Of a stretch of DNA of 64,000 bases, positions 12,323 to 25,178 are shown one piece after another; within the stretch, counting starts at the first letter, position 1, and every line of letters begins with the position of its first letter. The notes beneath the pieces were generated by a model. The model was not told the DNA's origin, did not search any database, and saw nothing but the letters and a program-made list of their open reading frames with translations. This DNA is from Liolophura sinensis (taxonomy: Eukaryota > Mollusca > Polyplacophora > Chitonida > Chitonidae). The stretch covers positions 52,980,046-53,044,045 of the forward strand of contig NC_088302.1 in the NCBI RefSeq assembly GCF_032854445.1, in the 5' to 3' direction. Made by a program: the position numbers and the translations under genes.

Positions 12323-12394
12323 ATGATGTCTTCCAGACGACTAGAATACAACCTTGCGGTGGCTATGGACTCAGTTACAGACAAGAAGAAAACA
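12323..12394 (+). CDS. Candidate short 5' coding exon (unassigned)
   Basis: ATGATG at 12323 opens a 24-codon frame (begins MMSSRRLEYN, ends KKKT) that runs into a perfect donor GTAAGT at 12395, phase 0. The composition is more protein-like than its surroundings. It could be a first exon of ANKDD1 or of an unrelated transcript. There is no domain to recognise and nothing else to join it to with certainty. Confidence 0.3.
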
Positions 12395-14504
12395 GTAAGT
12401 TACATATCTCTTCAAGGGTACATTGAAGACTTTACCTTTGGCTCTGTTTGATGAATAATACGCTGTAGTCTCTGGCAGCCTGATCCTTTGTTCTCAGTTA
12501 TATGTCGGAACGACTACATTTTAAACAAAGCTAAACTGTGTATAGTAATCTTTTTCATCATTTTTTCCCTGGCTACTGACCTTTCAGTTGAGATCTACCC
12601 AATAAATCTCAAACACGCTTAAGTTGATCTCTCACTGCACTCTGAAGTATTGTTTAACCACGATGTTTTGCCATTTGATCGAATGGATGAAAAAATGAAT
12701 TTGTATGAAAGATAACCGAAGGCAATAAAATAATGTATTTTTAGTGGGAATTATCAATAGAGGTTTCCAGAGACAGTTTGCGACCGTTGTCGGTAGAACT
12801 GTAACATCCCTAGTCGAGGTATAGGTGTACTGCGGCTTAGTTACCTATATATTTATTAACAGAGTAGTCTCCCTTGCTGTGTATGTGGTACCACTATATC
12901 ACCCGACGAAACATGTCGGCACACTCCAACCCTCAGTGGGGATGATCAAGTGCGATTTTGACTAATACAGCCATTATTTTTCGGACAATAATTATAGGTT
13001 ATTGGATTGTATGGTCCTGTATGGACGAGTCCTTGGCGCCCAGCAAAGGGATGAGCTTGCGAGTCCCTTTCCGGCGCCCAGGACGAGTTATACATCCACT
13101 TCTCAAAAACGCAAGTAAATAAACTCGAACGCTAAACAAATTGGGTAAAACCGTGCTAATTATTTCATATCGCGTAACAATAGCCGATAGCCGGTTGCGG
13201 ATGAATATGGAATATTGAATGGAGCACTTTCATTGGCTGACGGAAAAATGGGTCAGGCGCACGTGACCGAAGCGGTATTTTACAAACAGAAGTGTAAAGA
13301 AAAGGAATGCAGACGTTTCAGTGAAAATTAAAAGTGCAGTTACTGAAAACTGCGCAACCGAACAGACTAGTGTAATCTTTACAGGAGGAGGACGAAAGGG
13401 AAGAAGAGAAAAGTTTGCTGACAAAGTTAACTGATTATCCTTGGGATTCTGTGCGGAAGTATATGGCATCGGAGTCGTAAAAACTTCGTTTGTGTGCACT
13501 TGAACTGACCGGCCAGGGAATGGAAGCGCGGGAGATGGTTGACTGAAGGCGCGATTGCCCTGAAGTAAACTCGACATTTGCTTCTGCTCTATGTGATATC
13601 ATTTAGAATCATACTCCTGGATGCTAGCAAGGGATTTGTGTCCAGTGACCTGCATAATTTTATGTTGAGCGACGCCAGATTTTACAAGGGTTTGGACGGT
13701 TGTTTTTCGGACCTAGTGATTAGTTTTCCGGCCTTTCAGTCCAGCAGCCTCGACTGCTCTCTTCATTAGCTCTCCCATTGGAGTGGAGTAATACCACACA
13801 GCTGCATCAGGTTTGAGGCGACATTCGGGAACTGGTGTGAGGTAGAACGGACTGTCCGGAGACAGATTTTTCTGGACGAGCACGGACGAACATCGTGTTG
13901 TGTCGTCTGCTTGTTGACAAACAAAAAGTAGTCCGAATATGACGTCACAGTTACAACTGTCCCATATACTAAAAATATTGGACAGTTGTATTTACTACAT
14001 AATATAGTAGGCGCTGGACACTTAGGTGTATAATAAGCATACTTACTTGTCATCTACATATTTTTGTTAGCGTGTTAGTCGCTACTATTTAAGAATTTAC
14101 ATCACCAGTTAGAATGAAACTTTAACCAAGCTCAATTAACAAAGGTCGATTTCCATCGGTTACATGTGAGCATTTATCAAACACCACACTGTCGTCGTTG
14201 CGCTGGTTTTACTTTCCATGGTGTAGTCTCTTATATTGTGTCATTTCACTTAATTCAACCAGTATCAATTCAACTAATAAAACATGAGAGGTGATAGCGA
14301 GTTATCACAGATGACTCCGAAATCCATCACAGAATTTACCAATGCGGATTTTTACTCACTATCTTGTATATTTTTCTTGTTTGTTACATACTTTTCTTCT
14401 GTCACTTAGTGTATAGCTTGTAAAGCTGATAGCCGTTGAGGCGAAACATATACAATTACACATTAACACTTGCAAACAAGCTTATAGTTCCACACAGCCT
14501 TTGC
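12395..14504. other. Non-coding stretch containing a strong hairpin
   Basis: Apart from the hairpin at 13029-13084, I see no supported feature. A 115-codon minus-strand frame at 13230-13577 lies in a locally GC-richer segment but has no recognisable domain. Confidence 0.4.
13029..13084. other. Long imperfect hairpin / cruciform-capable inverted repeat
   Basis: The outer stem pairs 13029-13040 (GTCCTTGGCGCC) with 13073-13084 (GGCGCCCAGGAC), 11 of 12 paired. The inner stem pairs 13045-13051 (AAAGGGA) with 13064-13070 (TCCCTTT). Between them are a small internal loop and a 12-base end loop. The stem is GC-rich in an AT-rich setting. Whether it is transcribed is unknown. Confidence 0.7.
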
Positions 14505-14755
14505 ATGTGACACAGCGCATGTGACACAGCGAGTCATGTGTGACATTGTGACAGTGAAAGTCGTATGTGACACAGCAATTCATATAGGCCTATGTGACAC
14601 AGTTAGTCCTGTGTCGTAATGAGCCCTTTATGATATAGCAAGCCATATACACGTATGACACAGCGAGTCATATATGACTCAGTGACAGTCGTTTGAGACA
14701 CAGCACCAGTCATTTGAGACACAGCGAAAACATATGACATAGCGAGTCATATCTG
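14505..14755. repeat. Irregular short tandem repeat of the TATGTGACACAGCGAGTC type
   Basis: Loose repeats of GTGACACAGCGAGTCAT-like units, roughly 20-30 bp apart with variable spacing, run through this segment. Confidence 0.7.
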
Positions 14756-15800
14756 AGCGTACTATTTAAAGTTATGTGTATCAGTTTAATTCTACATGTA
14801 TGTAGACCTTCGACTAGCGCTGCGTGAAAACTGTGTAAGGGGATTTTTGACAAACGTTGTATTCAAAACGATGCATGTCAGTGTATCAGCTTGCTATAGC
14901 ATTATCTGTGCTATAGCTAGTCTGGGAGGAAACAGGAACTCTGAGTGGAAATCCAGGTCAAGGTCGAGGGAAGAATATAAATCCTCTGTGCTAATGACTA
15001 TCTCTAATTAGCTGTTCCTAGAAATCTTACACTCTTTCTGGATAGCGGTGAATCACTTCGATTTGTCCACCCTCATTGTATGACCCAGAAAACATAATCT
15101 CACACGACAGCCTAATTAAGTTTGCCAACGAGATATACTCAACCCAGTAAAGCCTTATCGATGTAGAGGTTGATGAAATTGTCTACCCAGTTTATACATA
15201 GAGGGCTGTATTCTATGGAAGCCCACTGTGACCACGGCTGCTTTACTTCATCTAGCCCCTGCTTGAACAGGATAGAAACGCTCTATTTTGTCGTTCATTC
15301 TGCCTCCATGTGAAATTCATGGATAGAAAAGCGAAAGTGATATTTTACATTAAAATGGTTCCAAACAACCTAACGAAGATGGAGAAGTGTGCTTATATAT
15401 TTTGTAAAATTACGGAGTGGACAACATCTTGGTTCACAACAACGTTTTAATTTAAAACGAGTGGTCACGTTGGTGCGTTGTGGATAACAAGACTGAAATT
15501 GCGAGGCTTTCTATTTTTGGGACATCCACAGGAAACAATAAGAAAAAATTGTCGCTTACCTGTCACCGATATGCACATTTGCATATAAATCGATAAAATC
15601 CATTCAGGGCTATCTACCTAGTTGCTCCGCAATCAAGTACTATCTGGTGAAGCACCATCCGGTCATGCAACAGTCTGTAAACGGAAACACTCTACTTTAC
15701 ATCATATCGTCTTTAACAGAGCAACAACGCAACATTTGTTGCCAGTGGGTGTAAGAAAAGTAGAGAAAAACAGGTATTCAGAGTTATCTTTTTGTTGAAA
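14756..15800. other. Non-coding stretch
   Basis: I see nothing that supports a gene, RNA or repeat here. Confidence 0.4.
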
Positions 15801-15886
15801 TGGTCGTGGGTTTTCTCGCTTTCCTTCCACCATAATGTATAAGTGAAATATTCTTGAGTGCAGCGTAAAATACTAATCAAATAAAT
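15801..15886 (+). mobile_element. SINE-A 3' fragment
   Basis: The last part of SINE-A in forward orientation: GTCGTGGGTTT, then CACCATAATG, AAGTGAAATATTCTTGAG and an AAATAAAT tail. It is diverged and 5'-truncated. Confidence 0.75.
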
Positions 15887-16242
15887 GTCCAAAATTGTTG
15901 AGCATTACCTGAAAATGTTGCAGATTTGCCAACCCAAATACTGTTTTACAACATATTATGTTCCTATTCATTTCGGTCTACCGTAGAAGTACATTGGTAC
16001 ATATATACTCGTATATTAACTTCACGGGCTTCTTTGGACGTCGGCTAATGACTTTTTCGGTTGTGTGGTCAGTTGTGTTAAAGCTAATAAGTAATAGAGC
16101 AGAGGCTGCTAAAAATTGTGTAGCCTTTGTTATTCCCATCCATACACGTTCTTCCTGGTCATATGTTGACGATATTGCTGCCTGGTACGGTGGATTCACC
16201 AATTTAATTAAAAAAAAAATTAAAAAAAAAACAAAACATCGA

Positions 16243-16745
16243 AGAGCGTTTTCTCCCAGGTGGATGCAGGTTTCTCCGCGGTGGGAAATTTAACTCCACG
16301 GTATTTTGGAATATTTTCTGCTAGGTATATATAGTTTTTTTCGCGAAACAGACTTTTATTCAGACTTTTATCAAGTTTTCCTTGATGCAAGATGGAAATA
16401 ACTCGCTTTGAAAATGTTTTCTTCGAGGCGTATATGTTTTCCCTACGATGCAAGGCTTTGCATGCTTCGCGATGGAAAGGTTCTTGCTTGTGGTGTGTAG
16501 ACGTCTTAATTAAATATTAAGCGACAGATACCCCAGATTCAGATCAGGCGTGAGGAAAAGTATTAAACAGCGTGGAACAACTTTGCGTCGCGGAGGAAAC
16601 GTTTACTCCGTGGAGAAACATTTACGCTGTGAATGGAGCTGGCGGAGGGACACAGTCTGCCACTGCGTATGCGCGGACAAAACTGTTTCTCCCGCGGAGA
16701 AAGGCTTTTCACCATGACGAAAAAGCTTTACACCGCTGAGAAAAC
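16243..16745. repeat. Possible degenerate element with inverted TTTCTCCGCGG motifs
   Basis: The left side carries GTTTTCTCCCAGG and GTTTCTCCGCGGTG. The right side carries the inverse forms CCCGCGGAGAAAGG and ACACCGCTGAGAAAAC. This looks like a decayed inverted-repeat element of about 500 bp, but no clean terminal repeat or target duplication was found. Confidence 0.3.
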
Positions 16746-16749
16746 TATC

Positions 16750-17350
16750 TAAACTGTTTGTATATTTCTTCTACAGTGAAGATCATATTTGTATTACACA
16801 GAATCCTGTGATGTGTATTCTTTATGATACATTTTGAAAGGAAAACTTATAAATTCATGTTTGTAAATTACCATAGAAACCGATATTAATGGACCACCAT
16901 AGTCTGGTGCATCAAGCAGATCTGATTCAGGTAATAATGGGGAATAAATGATTATTCAGATCGCACTGGTCGTCCACACTGCATGCGCATGGGCTATTTC
17001 GGATAAACCTTCGATTATATAAGGCACAAGTGCGTTATGTTTATTGGTGTGAGAATTAGTATGGCCGAATGAATTCTTTATGAGTTTTAAACCGTTTCCT
17101 GGCAACCAGGGAGAACATCATCAGCTAACGTGTCATAGTGGGCGTGTTCTGTTGTATATGTATATATGATGATCACGTGTATGTGTATGGATACGCTCAC
17201 TTCCTGAACGATGCCCTGTTCGCAATTTGCTATTGCATGTAATAGTACAGGATAAAATACAGCATGCATTCGTTAGCAGAACTATTTCAAATGTCATATA
17301 TACTTAATTGTATTGTTTGTTATTCTCCCGAGACATGCGACGCCCATTTC
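16750..17350. other. Non-coding stretch
   Basis: No gene or repeat recognised. Confidence 0.4.
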
Positions 17351-17364
17351 ATAAAAGCGGTAAC

Positions 17365-17524
17365 TCCGTCCGTACGTGGGAAGGTCTTACAGCAACCTGG
17401 GGATGATCGTGAGTTTCCCCCAGGCTCCGCCCGGTTTCCTCCCATCATAATGCAGGCCGCCGTGGTATAAGTGAAATATTCTTGAGCACGGCATAAAACA
17501 CCAGTCAAATAAATAAATAAACAA
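17365..17524 (+). mobile_element. SINE-A, 5'-truncated insertion with 14-bp target duplication
   Basis: A forward SINE-A body starting in the TACGTGGGAAGGTCT region and ending in an AAATAAATAAATAAAC tail. It is flanked by ATAAAAGCGGTAAC at 17351-17364 and 17525-17538, which proves insertion as a truncated copy. Confidence 0.92.
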
Positions 17525-17538
17525 ATAAAAGCGGTAAC

Positions 17539-20500
17539 AGTTCTCAATTCTGTAAAGAAATTCATATTGATTTTGTGAACGTATACCTATATGTTCTTAC
17601 GCACAGCTTGAAGGTTTCTTTTCCTTTTCTGAGTTACATGAAACTCATATTTGAGGCATACATTATATGATACATTATGGCTCAAATATTGCTATTGTGG
17701 CGTTAAGCTCTAAACATCCATTCAGGCTTGATTGTGAGCTATGATGAAATTCAGTGTGCCAGTATAATTTCAGAACCGCATTGAATTGGGGTCAAATGCC
17801 CAAAACAGCCAAGGTGTCGTGTATTTATTCGGTTGTAACTTTGAAAAAAGAATTTTAACGCCATTTCATAATGAGTCGGGATATACCTATATAAATATCT
17901 ATGTTTGTGGTATAGAATTCTTTTCAATTTATGTACCCCTAGTTTAAATAAATAAATATGCCTAATAGGCATATATGTTTCAAGTATAATGTTCCAGTAT
18001 GGAGGTACATTACGATCGAATCCACCAGTAACTATACAGTATAATTGAGACGTATAGAATAGAGAGAAAAACCAGGGTAGTGACGACAGTGTGAAAGCTG
18101 GCAAATGGTCACAGGTAACCGGTGAAATACGGTCTCTTATCAATTTGCGTCAGTCAGAGCTTTACTCTAACTGTTCATGTAAATGCATATATAGTAGAAA
18201 ATTACACGCCCTTTAGCACCATGTCTTAAGTGGAATTAGATAAAAAGATGCAGTAATGTTAATTGCAATTTACGTCACAGGTCTAGAATTACTCAAAATG
18301 CTGTGTTTTTCGTCTTCATGCCAGTTACACAGCGTTTCGTAATGACAGTAAATGCAGATACAATATGACTGCAAGACAGCGTAGAGAGATTCTCCGGTAA
18401 ATCAGGTTGTTTTCATGGACAGTCTTTGATCATGCTAGCATAACATCAGAAAGTGTTGATGGCACACTTCGTCTAATAAAGACCCTACGAATTCCATATC
18501 CTAATGTCACTCAGGACTCAACCAATCTAGGGCTAGCTAACTTTGGCTTGAGAGGCTTTAACTGGCATTATCCTCCCCACCAGACTTAATGTCAGACAGA
18601 TAGAGGGTAATTCCAAGTGACCGGTGTAACTGACAGCGCCAGAAGACTGTAAGAATCGCTCCCAGATAAAGCAATTGCCCTCCTGTCGTTCTAAAGGGCA
18701 TGCCAGCTTTTGATTGAATCACTGTGTACAATTTGGATGGAAGCCAAATAAACGTATTGCACAAAGAAATGTCATTCCATACTAAGAAAACAGGTATCAT
18801 GTTTTGCTGGATGCTGTAGCAATATTTCATCAGGTAATCAGGTTTATGGGTGAAGAAAACCGGAATGCCCGGAAATATGGCAAGCGAAGGCGAAGGCCTT
18901 ACCGGTACCTTGATCGGAATGCCCGGAAAGATGGCAACCGAATATGAATGAAGGTTTTAATGGTGCCATAACAGTCTCAGCCGAAGATGATCCACGTTAA
19001 AACAATAAGGCTTTCAAGTTTCTGCAGTCAATATTTTCCCACGCACACCGATAATAAAAGTAAAAAAAACTACCTGATATTCTTACATGATAAACGGGTG
19101 TTCATATGCAGCCGTAAGGAAGATTGTTGTTGTTAATATATTTGGTGATATATTAAACCACTCTGTCAGTTTAATGGTTGACAACTGTTTTCGACTGTCA
19201 GGTGGTAGAGCTGTATTGTAGTATTTATGTGTTTAATTATTTACCATTTATTTATCGTTTATTTATTACTAAGTTATATACTCTCTGAATTAATAAATAA
19301 ACTTATTTAAATATACACTGTAGTTAATTAATTAATTAATTAACTAATTAATTAGTTTCTGCACCTATTTGATTGTCAAATGGGTGGAAAAAGTCAAGAG
19401 TGCCAGAGTAAGTCACTGACTATTTGCAATTAAGTTGCAAATTTTTTCATGTTCAGACCAACACGCCATATATATGTGGAAGACAAGTGTTCTTAAATAA
19501 CAAAAAACGGCGCGAACGATCGTGTTCGAGTGCTAATTATCTCTAAGTCTTGATGAATAATGGATAGGCGGAATGTATAAATCCCATGTCCAAGGCCGCG
19601 GTTAAACCCGGCTCTTATGTGCCAGCAGTGGGAATTCCCTTAGCTTAATATCAACCTCGTGCAGAATATCATTTCTTTTATGTCTCGCCCAGACACCTCA
19701 ATCTGATAATGAGTTACATACATCAGCACTTTTATTTATTTAGGAAAGGGAAGTGATGCCACATTCTTTTGTGAAAATATGGCAATGCTATTATACTGTT
19801 GATCAGTATAAGATTTTATAACAAAGCGATAAGAACTCACGCTTTGTAGAAAGGGCCAAAGTCAAACTGAAAGGGTTAGTGCTCACAACAATTCACAGAC
19901 AGCTTAATGAACTCACAGCGGTAATGTATTCACTTCTGCCGAGAATTAGGCGAGCGGCAATTCCTCAAAGTGTCATCAAGAGATACAGTTAAAGTTACAT
20001 ACTGTCAACAGGTGAGTGTTGTTCCCAGCGAAAGCCATGATACGTAATGGAGCGCTATTATTCATCACAGCTACTTGTCAGTTTCACGCAAAATACTCAT
20101 CCATAACCGAGATCTGTTGACACACAGAACTGGAAGTACCTCGGTGATATATTTATTCGTTATGATTTATATCGACAACACTCACATCGGCTCGAGCCAA
20201 GTTGGTTTACCCGTGTCGGTTCTCTGAAATGCTATTTGCGTGTCGTTTTGTCTGATTGTACGCAAATCGTACATTGACAAAACACAGCTAGGTGTATCAT
20301 TACCTTGAGTGGAAAGATCGTGCTTTAATGTATTATGCCAGCAGTGCCTGTTTCGCGGGTGCCAATGGACGATATTGTCACCACATGTAAACCTTACAAC
20401 GTAACAACAGGAAAACAGCCGTGAGCTATCCAGGAGACCTAAACTGTATATACCTAGGGACTCATACAGACTTCATGCAGTAAATCGCCATTATTTGCCT

Positions 20501-20606
20501 AATATCTTGTTAGAATATCTTATTGAAATAATACAACTAAGCCATCGAAGTGTAACCAGTAATGTGGCTTGTGATACCACTGGAAGAAGCTATCGAATAG
20601 CTGACA
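17539..20606. other. AT-rich non-coding stretch
   Basis: Only chance frames were found. There is a TTAATTAA-type simple repeat near 19323-19352. No exon is supported. Confidence 0.45.
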
Positions 20607-20820
20607 TTATGTTTTGTGCCCATACCACATGTTTCAAAAAGGGTGAAGGTTATGTTTAATGATGTTTTGTGCCCTTACCCCATGTTTCAAAAAGAGTGAA
20701 GGTTATATTTAATGATGTTTTGTGTCCATATAACATGTTTAAAAATGGTGTGAAAGTAATGTTGAAGTTATGTTTGTGTCCATATCACATCTTTAAAAAA
20801 GGGTTGAATGTTATGTTGTC
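20607..20820. repeat. Minisatellite, 53-bp unit, about 4 copies
   Basis: Units starting ATGTTTTGTGCCCATACC recur at about 20609, 20662, 20715 and 20770, with growing divergence. Confidence 0.85.
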
Positions 20821-21275
20821 TTGTCAATTTGAACCTTGGTGTATATGATTTTGTGAATGCAGAAATGTAAACTCGCGCCACCTTATGAACCTATGGCTCA
20901 CTTTTGTAAGACACCTAATGTAAATCATCTAGGAGACAAAAGTATGTCAAAAACAAACGCATTTATTATTAAAAACGTTTTCTAGTTGTCAGTTATCGGT
21001 ATCTCAATATTTTAGACTCTGTATGTAGGCAGTGAAGATATCTTGTTGGAAAGGTGCTGAGGCAGGAATCGTCCAGTTGGGGAAGAGGGTGTCTAATAGG
21101 AAAATCACCAGTGCATGACACTGTTCATCTCTTTTCTAGCTCCGCAAAGGGACAAGGGGTTTAATGATTCTGTTTTGTTACATTTACCTTTTTACAGTTA
21201 GCTACAATAGGCCTATGTTCTTGATTCAGTTTGCAGGTGAATTTTTATTATGTATAGCTTAACTAAACTTAAAAG
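20821..21275. other. Non-coding stretch
   Basis: Nothing recognised. Confidence 0.4.
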
Positions 21276-21287
21276 AGCTCAGAAATA

Positions 21288-21559
21288 CTTATTGGATTGG
21301 TGTTTTACGCCATACTCAAGAATATTTCACTTATACGACGGCGGCCAGCATTATGGTGGGAGGAAACCGGGCAGAGCCCGGGGGAAACCCACGACCATCC
21401 GCAGGTTTAGTCAGACCTTCCCACGTACGGCCGGAGAGGAAGCCAGCATGAGCTGGACATGAACTCACAGCGACCGCATTGGTGAGAGACTCTTGGGTCA
21501 TAACGCTGCGCTAGTGCACTAACCAACTGAAACATCGAGCCCCCCCCCCCCGTCTGCCC
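21288..21559 (-). mobile_element. SINE-A, near full length, reverse orientation
   Basis: Contains the tail, body and tRNA-related head (read on minus: GTTGGTTAGTGCACTAGCGC). It is flanked by the 12-bp duplication AGCTCAGAAATA at 21276-21287 and 21560-21571. A C-homopolymer at 21541-21551 lies at the head end. Confidence 0.92.
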
Positions 21560-21571
21560 AGCTCAGAAATA

Positions 21572-22380
21572 AGACCGACCATGCATATCCCTTGCGAGAA
21601 CACGCGTTTTGACTTATTCATACCCAGTATAACTATATCAGGCATACGATGCATTCTTGTGGTACAGGGTACAAAGGTTACAGCAAAAGAACACAGGCCT
21701 TTCATACAAAAGCCCATGAAGTGGATAAGCACACCCAATAAATGTATTCTACTGCCCTTATGAAAGGCTGGCTTCTGAGCGAATCGCTAGTCCCAGGCGA
21801 TTATTCTTCTTTATCATTATTAACTTACAGACACTTTCATTGTTTATTTCTCGAAACAATTGTCACCTATGAATGACTGAGTAATACCCTAGTCATAAGA
21901 TACGTGAACTTAACAAGCGGAAAGTATCCATATAGCGAACAAAACATGGTATGACCATGGATGGAAAACCTTCGCGTATGTCATAATATATAACCAAACT
22001 TGCATCTTTACGGTGTTGATACATTCAGTCTGACAGCCTAGTTGTTTAAACATGACAGAACATGAGCGTAATAAGTCAATAGGGTAAATGTGTGTCTCTA
22101 AATCGCCAAATGTATTGACACAGTGCAGGCTGAATGTGTCCTGTGCTTATGTCTTTGAGCTAATTATATCTTGCGGACAGAAAAAACTTCTGCATATTAA
22201 GACGTTCTTCAGTTTTGTGGTATAAGCAGAGTGTACATCATCGATAACTATAACAAATTATTCAGTTCTTTGTAAGATAAAATGGATGCATAGTGAACTA
22301 AACAGATTTAATAATATATATAATCTCTAGACTACAAGAAGGATGTCATGATAACTTAGCAATCAAGTCGTCGGTCGATG
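21572..22380. other. Non-coding stretch
   Basis: Nothing recognised. Confidence 0.4.
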
Positions 22381-22690
22381 AAGTCAGAGGAACCTTTATG
22401 GTAAGCTATCAATCAGCGGAACCTTTATGGTAAGCTGTCAGTCAGCGGAACCTTTATGGTAAGCTGTCAATCAGTGGAACATTTATGGTAAGCTGTCTAT
22501 CAGCGGATGGTAAGCTGTCAATCAGTGGGACCTTTACGGTAAGCTGTCAGTCGGTGGAACCTTTATGGTAAGCTGTCAATCAGTGGAACCTTTGTGGTAA
22601 GCTGTCAATCAGTGGGACCCTTATGGTAAGCTGTCAATCAGTGGGACCCTTATGGTAAGCTGTCAATCAGTGGAACCTTTAAGGCAAACT
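22381..22690. repeat. Minisatellite, 29-bp unit, about 10 copies, each with GTAAGC
   Basis: The unit reads GGAACCTTTATGGTAAGCTG plus TCAATCAGT. Nearly every copy has ATG-GTAAGC on the plus strand, a 5'-splice-site-like sequence (see findings). Confidence 0.9.
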
Positions 22691-22701
22691 GTAAGGCGAA
22701 T

Positions 22702-22866
22702 TTGTTTATTTATTTGATTGTTATTTAAGACCATACTCTAGAATGTTTCATTTATACGATTACGGTCACCTTTGGGTGGAGCAAACCAATGCGCCCGGGG
22801 AAAACCACCAACGTTTGGTAGGTTATTGACGAACTTTCCCGCATGTGAGCTAAAAACAAGGCCGCC
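22702..22866 (-). mobile_element. Degenerate SINE-A fragment
   Basis: A diverged reverse copy: TTTATTTATTTGATTG tail, TTCATTTATACGA, GCCCGGGGAAAAC and ACTTTCCCGCATG can still be aligned to SINE-A. It follows the minisatellite directly. Confidence 0.7.
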
Positions 22867-24837
22867 ATACTGGTATAAGATAATTGGTCTTTAGGGAACC
22901 TTGGATTACGTGAGTGACTACACGAGCGTCTTTGAGCAATTATTGTCTCCAAAGCCCTACGAATAGACTTAAAGATGGATGTATTGTCTTTGTAAACACT
23001 GTACGAAGATTCTGCAATCACTAGAAATGCCACCCTTCCCGAAGCTTTTGTGTGAAAAGCGTTCCACCTGAGCCTAATGGACGTAGTAAAGCAATTGCCT
23101 GCAACCTAACAAACAAAGAGATAAAATAATCAGTGTATGGTGTCGGACTCCCCCCCCCCTCGGGTGTTAAGGCCCTGCGCTCAAAGCAGTTCGCACGCTT
23201 CCGACAAATGTGACCAGAATGTTTTCCAGGGAAAATATATTGCTAACCATGAATAGAGGCTCGCACGTCTCATAAATAATATAAGACAACAGACCAGCGA
23301 CACGATTGGTATGTTAGCTTATTGATCCCTACCAGACATTGTGACTAGTGCAATGGTAAGTCAGGGAGGCTGCGCATACCTAGATTAAACAGGTCACATT
23401 CTCTTTGGGCGAGGATGATATTGTACTGTGGCCAAGTATCTGCCATCGGAAATGATTTACGGAGATTCTGCCTGCCAGTTGTTATGTCTTATCTCTCAGG
23501 ACATTAGTTAAAGATCTGATGAAATAAGCCGTGGAAAATGATAGCGTCACAGGATATCGCGTATCCCAGTGGTGTCTACGCGGACAAGTGATGAACGGAT
23601 ATGATTACGCTTCGAGTCCGATCATCGACTACGCTTAAATGATGACACAGAAGCAAATTATTCAGTCAGAGATTTGTCTCATGTCTGGAACATTAACTTC
23701 ACACTGGCAACATTCTTCCAAAGAATTATAACGCCAAATACGTGATTTAAATTTAATCGCGGGCTGATACATTAGGTATGTCTCCTGGGTACAAGATATA
23801 GAAGAGGATCGTCTTGTGATTTTCTTGAAATGATGAAAGAGATGGAGCTTGCCAGAGAAGTTAACTCCTTACATAAACCGAAGATATCCATAAAAAAGTG
23901 TGCACACAAAGGTTATCTAATGTTATATGTGGCATACTGTAAATTTTGGAATGTAGGTAATTATTACCATGGACAGCTCTTAACCACTGTTCTATATGCA
24001 CGACAGTGTAGGGTTCATGATTGGGTTTACGTGGTTCTGCAATTCCCCGGCATGCATTGTATGACATCGTCCATAATTCAAAATTAAACCAGGACTGCTG
24101 ACCCTCAATTTCCGTATTAGCTCTGTCGAAATAGTAAAAAATTATATGTATATTACATGACATATGGCCATCATGACATGGATTTGACTGGAAACTCTAC
24201 AGGTCTTCTAAAAGCATAGCAAGATTTGTCGTGCGGCTCATACGGACGGAATGCGCTGGTTTGTGTCCGTCTGTAATTTAGATTGTCAGCTGGTGGAGGT
24301 TATGACGGCACGTGTCCACAAACCCCAACCCACCGGAGGAATAAATGTTTGACAAATGTTTTGCTGTTTGCATTGGTGGTGCTAGATAGACTAGTCCTAC
24401 AGGTGACTTTGTAGGACAATGTATAGCAGCTAAGAATGCACTCTGGTCACCCATTAGCATGTGTGTGACTGACTGTAGTCAATTTATATCCTGTAAATAA
24501 GTCTATTACAGACAAGTTGTAAGTATCCAGTGTTAGAAGTACTACTTAAAGCTCTGAATCCACATGTCCACATGTCACGGTGTTCAACGGAAATGAAGGA
24601 CTAAAAATAAAATATCGAAGGTCACTATGTGCTGTACCCTAAGTTTTTAATGTTTTTAATGGATGTTTTACTTTGGCGTTTCTACAAATAGAAAAAAAAC
24701 TCACACATTGTTAAATTGGCAATTTTTAGAAACCGATGCCTACTCGTTTAAACGTCTGAGCCTCGATGTGAACCTATGATTCGGCATTCGCTGAAACTCT
24801 GGTTATTGCATTCGTCAAGTTTGCCCTGCCTCTGTGC
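22867..24837. other. Non-coding stretch
   Basis: No gene is supported. At 23830 a frame starts MMKEMELAREVN; the core ELAREV is shared with the candidate exon at 27875 (see findings). No clear donor follows it. Confidence 0.35.
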
Positions 24838-25178
24838 TTGTGTATTTGTCTGTCCATGCGTTTGTCTCAACCACATTGCAGCTCTGTTCTGTGAATCTGG
24901 CTACTCGTGTGACTGTCTTGTCCACCCACGTGGGCCTTAATTTGTGTATTTGTCTGTCCTTGCGTTTGTGTCAGCCACACTGCAGGTCTGTTTTGTGTAT
25001 CTGGCTACTCGTGTGACTGTTTTGTCCACCCACGTGGGCCTAAACTTGTTTATTTGTCTGTCCATGCGTTTGTGTCAACCACACTGCAGGTCTGTTTTGC
25101 GTATTTGTAACACGTAACTCGTGTTTTTTTGTCTTGATCATGCCACATTGGCTTGGCCTTGTGTATTTGTCTGACCAT
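24838..25178. repeat. Tandem repeat, 104-bp unit, just over 3 copies
   Basis: TTGTGTATTTGTCTGTCC recurs at about 24838, 24942, 25046 and 25159. Each unit includes CCACCCACGTGGGCC. Confidence 0.88.

Noticed and set aside
13230-13577. Minus-strand 115-codon frame
   Set aside because: No domain, no conserved motif and no splice context; its length is compatible with chance in a locally GC-richer segment.
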